Below, piece by piece: positions 61,015 to 64,000 of a DNA stretch of 64,000 bases. The stretch is from positions 124,001 through 188,000 of the forward strand of contig DATAKL010000001.1 of NCBI GenBank assembly GCA_036261625.1, given 5' to 3'. This stretch comes from JAAXKN01 sp036261625 (GTDB lineage Bacteria > Bacteroidota > Ignavibacteria > Ignavibacteriales > SURF-24). The position numbers were made by a program, and so were the translations under genes. How positions within the stretch are numbered: position 1 is the first letter of the stretch; every line of letters begins with the position of its first letter. The notes beneath the pieces were generated by a model. That model worked only from the letters and a program-made list of their open reading frames with translations. It did not search any database and had not been told where the DNA came from.

Positions 61015-62283
61015 CTATTCTGAATAAAAACCGATCATCTTCTCAATGGCCTTCCGGCATACAGGACAGAAGTTATTAACAGAGATCGATTTCATTGTGC
61101 AGTCCACGCTCGGCCTGTAGACCCCCTTTGCAACGTAGCCGCCGCCTTCAAAAACCCCTACAGTTTTCTCGTAGTTTTTATCTGCGGGAGTAGGCACAGG
61201 AACGTTTTGGGCCACCATATCCTTCCATTTGTTTTCAAAGTGCACCATTGTTGTAAGGTTCGGCTCCCAGGGTTCAACCCCCTCGGGGTAGAAATTTTCA
61301 TAAGCCACGTCTGAAGTGTAATACTCATCGCCCAGGCCTGCAAAGCCGTGGCCGAACTCGTGTGTAAATACATATTCCCCGAACCTGTTATCGCTTACGC
61401 AGACAGAGTAATGGTTATAAATTGCTCCCCCGCCGTACATATTTGTATTAACGAGTATATATATCTGGTCGTAGGGAACGTTTGCCGCAATGTCGCGCAG
61501 GGACTTGTTGTCCGAAGTCATAAGATAGCGTTCAAGGTCGAATGTATAGAATGTGGTGTTAAGAGCCGTCTTCTTCCACTGGTTCTTAGCCGGAATGTCT
61601 GTCCCCGACTCCTCAGAATAAGCCTCAACGCCCCATACATTGAACTTATCCTTATTCTCCTTGTACGGCGAGGCGTTAAAAAGGTACTGGGCAAACCTTT
61701 TGCAGTCGCTTTTGAACTTTTCCATTTCATCTTTCGTATATCCGTCAGGAATTATAACCAGATCCACCTTCTTCTCAGGGTCGCCTGATTTCAGGACTTC
61801 AAAAGTGTCGTACTTCCTGTGGAGTTCGGGGGAAATGAAATAGTCTTTGGGGTTAAGATAATATTCAAAACTCTTCTGAAATTTATTCATCCTGTCGCGG
61901 CTGTAGAACTCAGTGCGGATGGTTTTCTTAGGAAAAGGCATGGTGACAGTTTCACTGAAGGTCTTAGTGGTCTTCTTTGCCTCAGCCGTAGTCTGCCATT
62001 CACTGAAAAGTGTTGAATAACCTCTTGAATAGATGAGTTTGTTTGACGCCGAATCGAAAACCATGACCATGTATTTCCCGTATCCGAACGTGTCTATAAG
62101 GTTCTTGTGCGAGCCTCCCCAGAAGGGTTCCATTCTCAGTTCATCCATGGAAACAGATTCAGTTGAAGCTGTTCCCGTGTGGAAGTAATCGATCCTTAAG
62201 GTCTTAGGCTCAAAATAGTCGTTAAACTCCACCTGTGCCATTATTGACACAGTCAGAAAAAGGAAAAGTACCAGAGTTTTCAT
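61015..62283 (-). CDS. secreted M64-family metallopeptidase
   Basis: 422 aa. Signal peptide MKTLVLFLFLTVSIMAQ. N-terminal beta domain (about 20-150) of the M64 type, then a zinc peptidase domain with DLVIIPDGYTKDEMEKF, VWGVEAYSEESGTDIP, and the active site FTHEFGHGFAGLGDEYY (HExxH plus downstream GDE). A C-terminal Cys set (DCTMK, FCPVCRKA) is present. M64 includes the IgA peptidase of Clostridium ramosum, but in environmental relatives the substrate is unknown. Spacing to the SpoIIE gene is 20 bases. Confidence 0.92.
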   Translation of the reverse strand: MKTLVLFLFLTVSIMAQVEFNDYFEPKTLRIDYFHTGTASTESVSMDELRMEPFWGGSHKNLIDTFGYGKYMVMVFDSASNKLIYSRGYSTLFSEWQTTAEAKKTTKTFSETVTMPFPKKTIRTEFYSRDRMNKFQKSFEYYLNPKDYFISPELHRKYDTFEVLKSGDPEKKVDLVIIPDGYTKDEMEKFKSDCKRFAQYLFNASPYKENKDKFNVWGVEAYSEESGTDIPAKNQWKKTALNTTFYTFDLERYLMTSDNKSLRDIAANVPYDQIYILVNTNMYGGGAIYNHYSVCVSDNRFGEYVFTHEFGHGFAGLGDEYYTSDVAYENFYPEGVEPWEPNLTTMVHFENKWKDMVAQNVPVPTPADKNYEKTVGVFEGGGYVAKGVYRPSVDCTMKSISVNNFCPVCRKAIEKMIGFYSE

Positions 62284-62307
62284 AGAGCAATCCCCATTAG
62301 AGGTTTA

Positions 62308-62886
62308 TTAAACTTTTCTCGATCCCGGTTTAACTACCGGAATTCCCTCTTTGCAGAGCGGGCATTCTTCCGGTGTGTATGAAACAACATCCAGTTTCAG
62401 ACCGCTTACCTGAGGCACTCCGAAATCCACCTTGCCGTTTGAGCGGTCAACTATCATTCCTACTCCCACGACCAGTCCGCCCAGCTTTCTTACGATATCC
62501 ATTACTTCAAAAACCGAGCCCCCTGTGGTCACCACATCCTCGCAGACCAGGACTTTTTCGCCGGGTGTAATTGTAAAGCCGCGTCTTAAGGTGAGCTCTT
62601 TTTCCTCCCTTTCGGCAAAAATGGATTTTTTCCCCAACTGGCGGGCAACTTCCTGCCCCACAACAATTCCGCCTATTGCAGGAGCAATGACGGTATCTAT
62701 TTCATAATTCTTAAAATAATCAGCTATAATGCTGCAGATGGTTTCTGTATGGTTCATATACTGAAGGACTTTTGCGCACTGGAAGTACTGGCTGCTGTGC
62801 CGTCCTGAGGTAAGGCGGAAATGCCCGTTCAGAAGAGCGCCTGTTTCGAGAAAAATTTCCAGTATCTGACTGTCTCTAAGACTCAT
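62308..62886 (-). CDS. pyrE: orotate phosphoribosyltransferase
   Basis: 192 aa from ATG 62886 (MSLRDSQILEIFLETGAL) with GGGA upstream; the ORF extends to 62946 without support. PRPP loop VLVCEDVVTTGGSVFEVMD, substrate motifs FRLTSGRHSSQYFQC and APAIGGIVVGQEVAR, and EREEKELTLRRGF. It has a C-terminal extension with CPLCKEGIPVVKPGS as in the Bacteroidota/thermophile-type PyrE. Pyrimidine biosynthesis step to OMP. Confidence 0.95.
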   Translation of the reverse strand: MSLRDSQILEIFLETGALLNGHFRLTSGRHSSQYFQCAKVLQYMNHTETICSIIADYFKNYEIDTVIAPAIGGIVVGQEVARQLGKKSIFAEREEKELTLRRGFTITPGEKVLVCEDVVTTGGSVFEVMDIVRKLGGLVVGVGMIVDRSNGKVDFGVPQVSGLKLDVVSYTPEECPLCKEGIPVVKPGSRKV

Positions 62887-63000
62887 TTTAATTCCCAGAT
62901 TTATAATTTTACCTTGAAAAATAACTATAGCACAGCTTGCTTGCAAGTGAAAAGGGAAAAGATTAAATGTGAGGCAGGGGACCTTAAATTAAGTAAAAAA

Positions 63001-63037
63001 AAAGGCGGCATGCCGCTTAAGTGACATGTCCGCCTTT
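63001..63037 (-). terminator. terminator of the clpC-type gene
   Basis: On the minus strand AAAGGCGG...CCGCCTTT (63030-63037 with 63001-63008) with internal CATG pairing is followed by a run of nine T. Just beyond the stop at 63060. Confidence 0.85.
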
Positions 63038-63059
63038 ATGTAATTATGAATGTTTAACC

Positions 63060-64000
63060 TTAGCTTTCGGAGCGGCCGGTTTTTTCTTTTTCATCTGATA
63101 CACCAGCCTCAGAAGATTCCTCTATAAAATAGAGTTCCTCCTGACCCTCAGCATGCTTTGCAACAATCCGGCTGCCCTGCTTAAAGGTGCCTTTTAAGAT
63201 CTCTTCAGCAAGCGGATCCTCGACGTACTTCTGAATTGCTCTTTTCAAAGGTCTTGCTCCGTACTTCGGATCAAAGCCCTTTGTGACCAGGAATTCCTTA
63301 GCCGAGTCATCCAGCACGATATCCATCTTATTCTGATGCAGGTTTTCAATGAGATCTTTCAGTTCAATACTGATGATCTGCATAATGTCTTCCCTTTCGA
63401 GGCTCTTGAACACGATAGCTTCATCAATTCTGTTCAGGAATTCAGGGTTAAAGAGGCGTTTCATTGCATCTTCAACCGAGGTTTTCATTGACAGATACTT
63501 GCTCTCGTCGGTTGCCCCGCCGAAACCGATACCGCCCGTGGGCTTAATGTCCCGTGTTCCGACGTTCGAGGTCATGATGATAATGGTATTCTTAAAGTCC
63601 ACGCGTCTTCCAAGGCTGTCGGTTAAAATACCGTCATCCAAAACCTGCAGAAGAATGTTGAACACATCCGGATGGGCTTTTTCAATTTCATCTAAGAGCA
63701 CTACCGAGTAAGGTTTTCTTCTTACTTTCTCGGTAAGCTGTCCGCCTTCTTCGTAGCCCACGTATCCCGGAGGCGCTCCAACCAGACGCGATACCGAGAA
63801 CTTTTCCATATACTCCGACATATCAATTCTGATTAACGCGTCCTCAGAATCAAATAAATAGCGCGCCAGAACCTTTGCCAGCTCGGTTTTACCGACGCCT
63901 GTAGGTCCTAAGAAAATAAAGCTTCCGATCGGCTTGTTCGGGTTCTTCAGGCCTGCACGTGTTCTTCTGATTGCACGGGTCAGTTTTGAAACAGCCTCAT
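63060..64000 (-). CDS. clpC: ClpC/ClpB-type AAA+ unfoldase, C-terminal part (runs off the window)
   Basis: The frame is open to the right edge, so about 313 C-terminal residues are seen. The second AAA+ domain has Walker A GPTGVGKTE, SEYMEKFSVSRLVGAPPGYVGYEEGG (pore and Clp signature, split), Walker B VVLLDEIEKAHPDVFN, sensor IIMTSNVGTRDI, and the Clp C-terminal D2-small region KYGARPLKRAIQKYVEDPLAE. The protein ends with an acidic, Ser/Glu-rich tail (EESSEAGVSDEKEK). An LGF/IGF loop for ClpP is not evident in the visible part, so ClpC versus ClpB-like remains open; the sequence style favours ClpC. Confidence 0.9.
   Translation of the reverse strand, partial: EAVSKLTRAIRRTRAGLKNPNKPIGSFIFLGPTGVGKTELAKVLARYLFDSEDALIRIDMSEYMEKFSVSRLVGAPPGYVGYEEGGQLTEKVRRKPYSVVLLDEIEKAHPDVFNILLQVLDDGILTDSLGRRVDFKNTIIIMTSNVGTRDIKPTGGIGFGGATDESKYLSMKTSVEDAMKRLFNPEFLNRIDEAIVFKSLEREDIMQIISIELKDLIENLHQNKMDIVLDDSAKEFLVTKGFDPKYGARPLKRAIQKYVEDPLAEEILKGTFKQGSRIVAKHAEGQEELYFIEESSEAGVSDEKEKTGRSES

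Overview
The window is a 64 kb piece of a bacterial chromosome of roughly mid GC content. Signal peptides with lipoprotein boxes, a CarboxypepD_reg/TonB-dependent receptor followed by a DUF4876 lipoprotein, PorV/porin-like barrels and many PAS-type kinases point to a Gram-negative of the Bacteroidota/Ignavibacteriota side, probably an anaerobe or facultative anaerobe (two [FeFe]-hydrogenase-type modules, a molybdenum-cofactor cluster, NapH-type Fe-S protein, PduS/PduT-like pair). The taxonomic call is inference from gene content only.

Layout. 1-1.2 kb: asd (aspartate-semialdehyde dehydrogenase) preceded by the tail of another gene. 1.2-1.7 kb: a non-coding, nested palindromic repeat element. 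1.8-4.2 kb: an orphan PAS/GAF sensor kinase. 4.6-6.8 kb: small membrane proteins and a solitary Cas6-type protein with no CRISPR array beside it. 6.9-11.5 kb: an SOS cassette on the minus strand, lexA - DUF72 - dinB - a DnaE-like polymerase that stops just after its third catalytic Asp, with a visible promoter and a perfect palindromic LexA-type operator in front. 11.6-19.9 kb: a minus-strand cluster of a PgaC-like glycosyltransferase, a repeat-containing membrane protein, a NodB-like protein without its catalytic residues, an FN3 lipoprotein and a large multi-PAS kinase-like protein with a degenerate ATPase domain. 20.3-25.0 kb: AhpD-like protein, single-domain chromate transporter, and a convergent molybdenum-cofactor set (moaA, moaC, MOSC; mobA, moeA). 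25.4-32.7 kb: TonB receptor, DUF4876 lipoprotein, beta-barrel and a NapH-like polyferredoxin carrying an HMA-like C-terminal region.

32.8-45.4 kb is the centrepiece: ten consecutive minus-strand genes in which two NuoE/NuoF/[FeFe]-hydrogenase trimer modules flank a signalling block made of a hydrogenase-derived sensor histidine kinase, two stand-alone receiver proteins and a REC-PAS histidine kinase. The upstream trimer looks like a canonical NAD-linked, possibly electron-bifurcating HydABC. The downstream trimer has simpler subunits and its catalytic subunit has Ser in place of one H-cluster cubane cysteine. The simplest reading is a hydrogen- or redox-sensing circuit that tunes the two modules. 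No maturation genes (hydE, hydF, hydG) are in the window.

45.6-64 kb: purE, a DUF2807 protein, a 1334-residue TPR protein with three CbbX-type AAA+ modules, a VOC lipoprotein, a signalling run (solute-binding protein, HisKA_2 kinase, REC-PAS-GAF kinase), a PduT/PduS-like pair next to a SpoIIE phosphatase, an M64 peptidase, pyrE and the 3' part of a clpC-type gene. No rRNA, tRNA, CRISPR array or insertion sequence with a transposase was seen.
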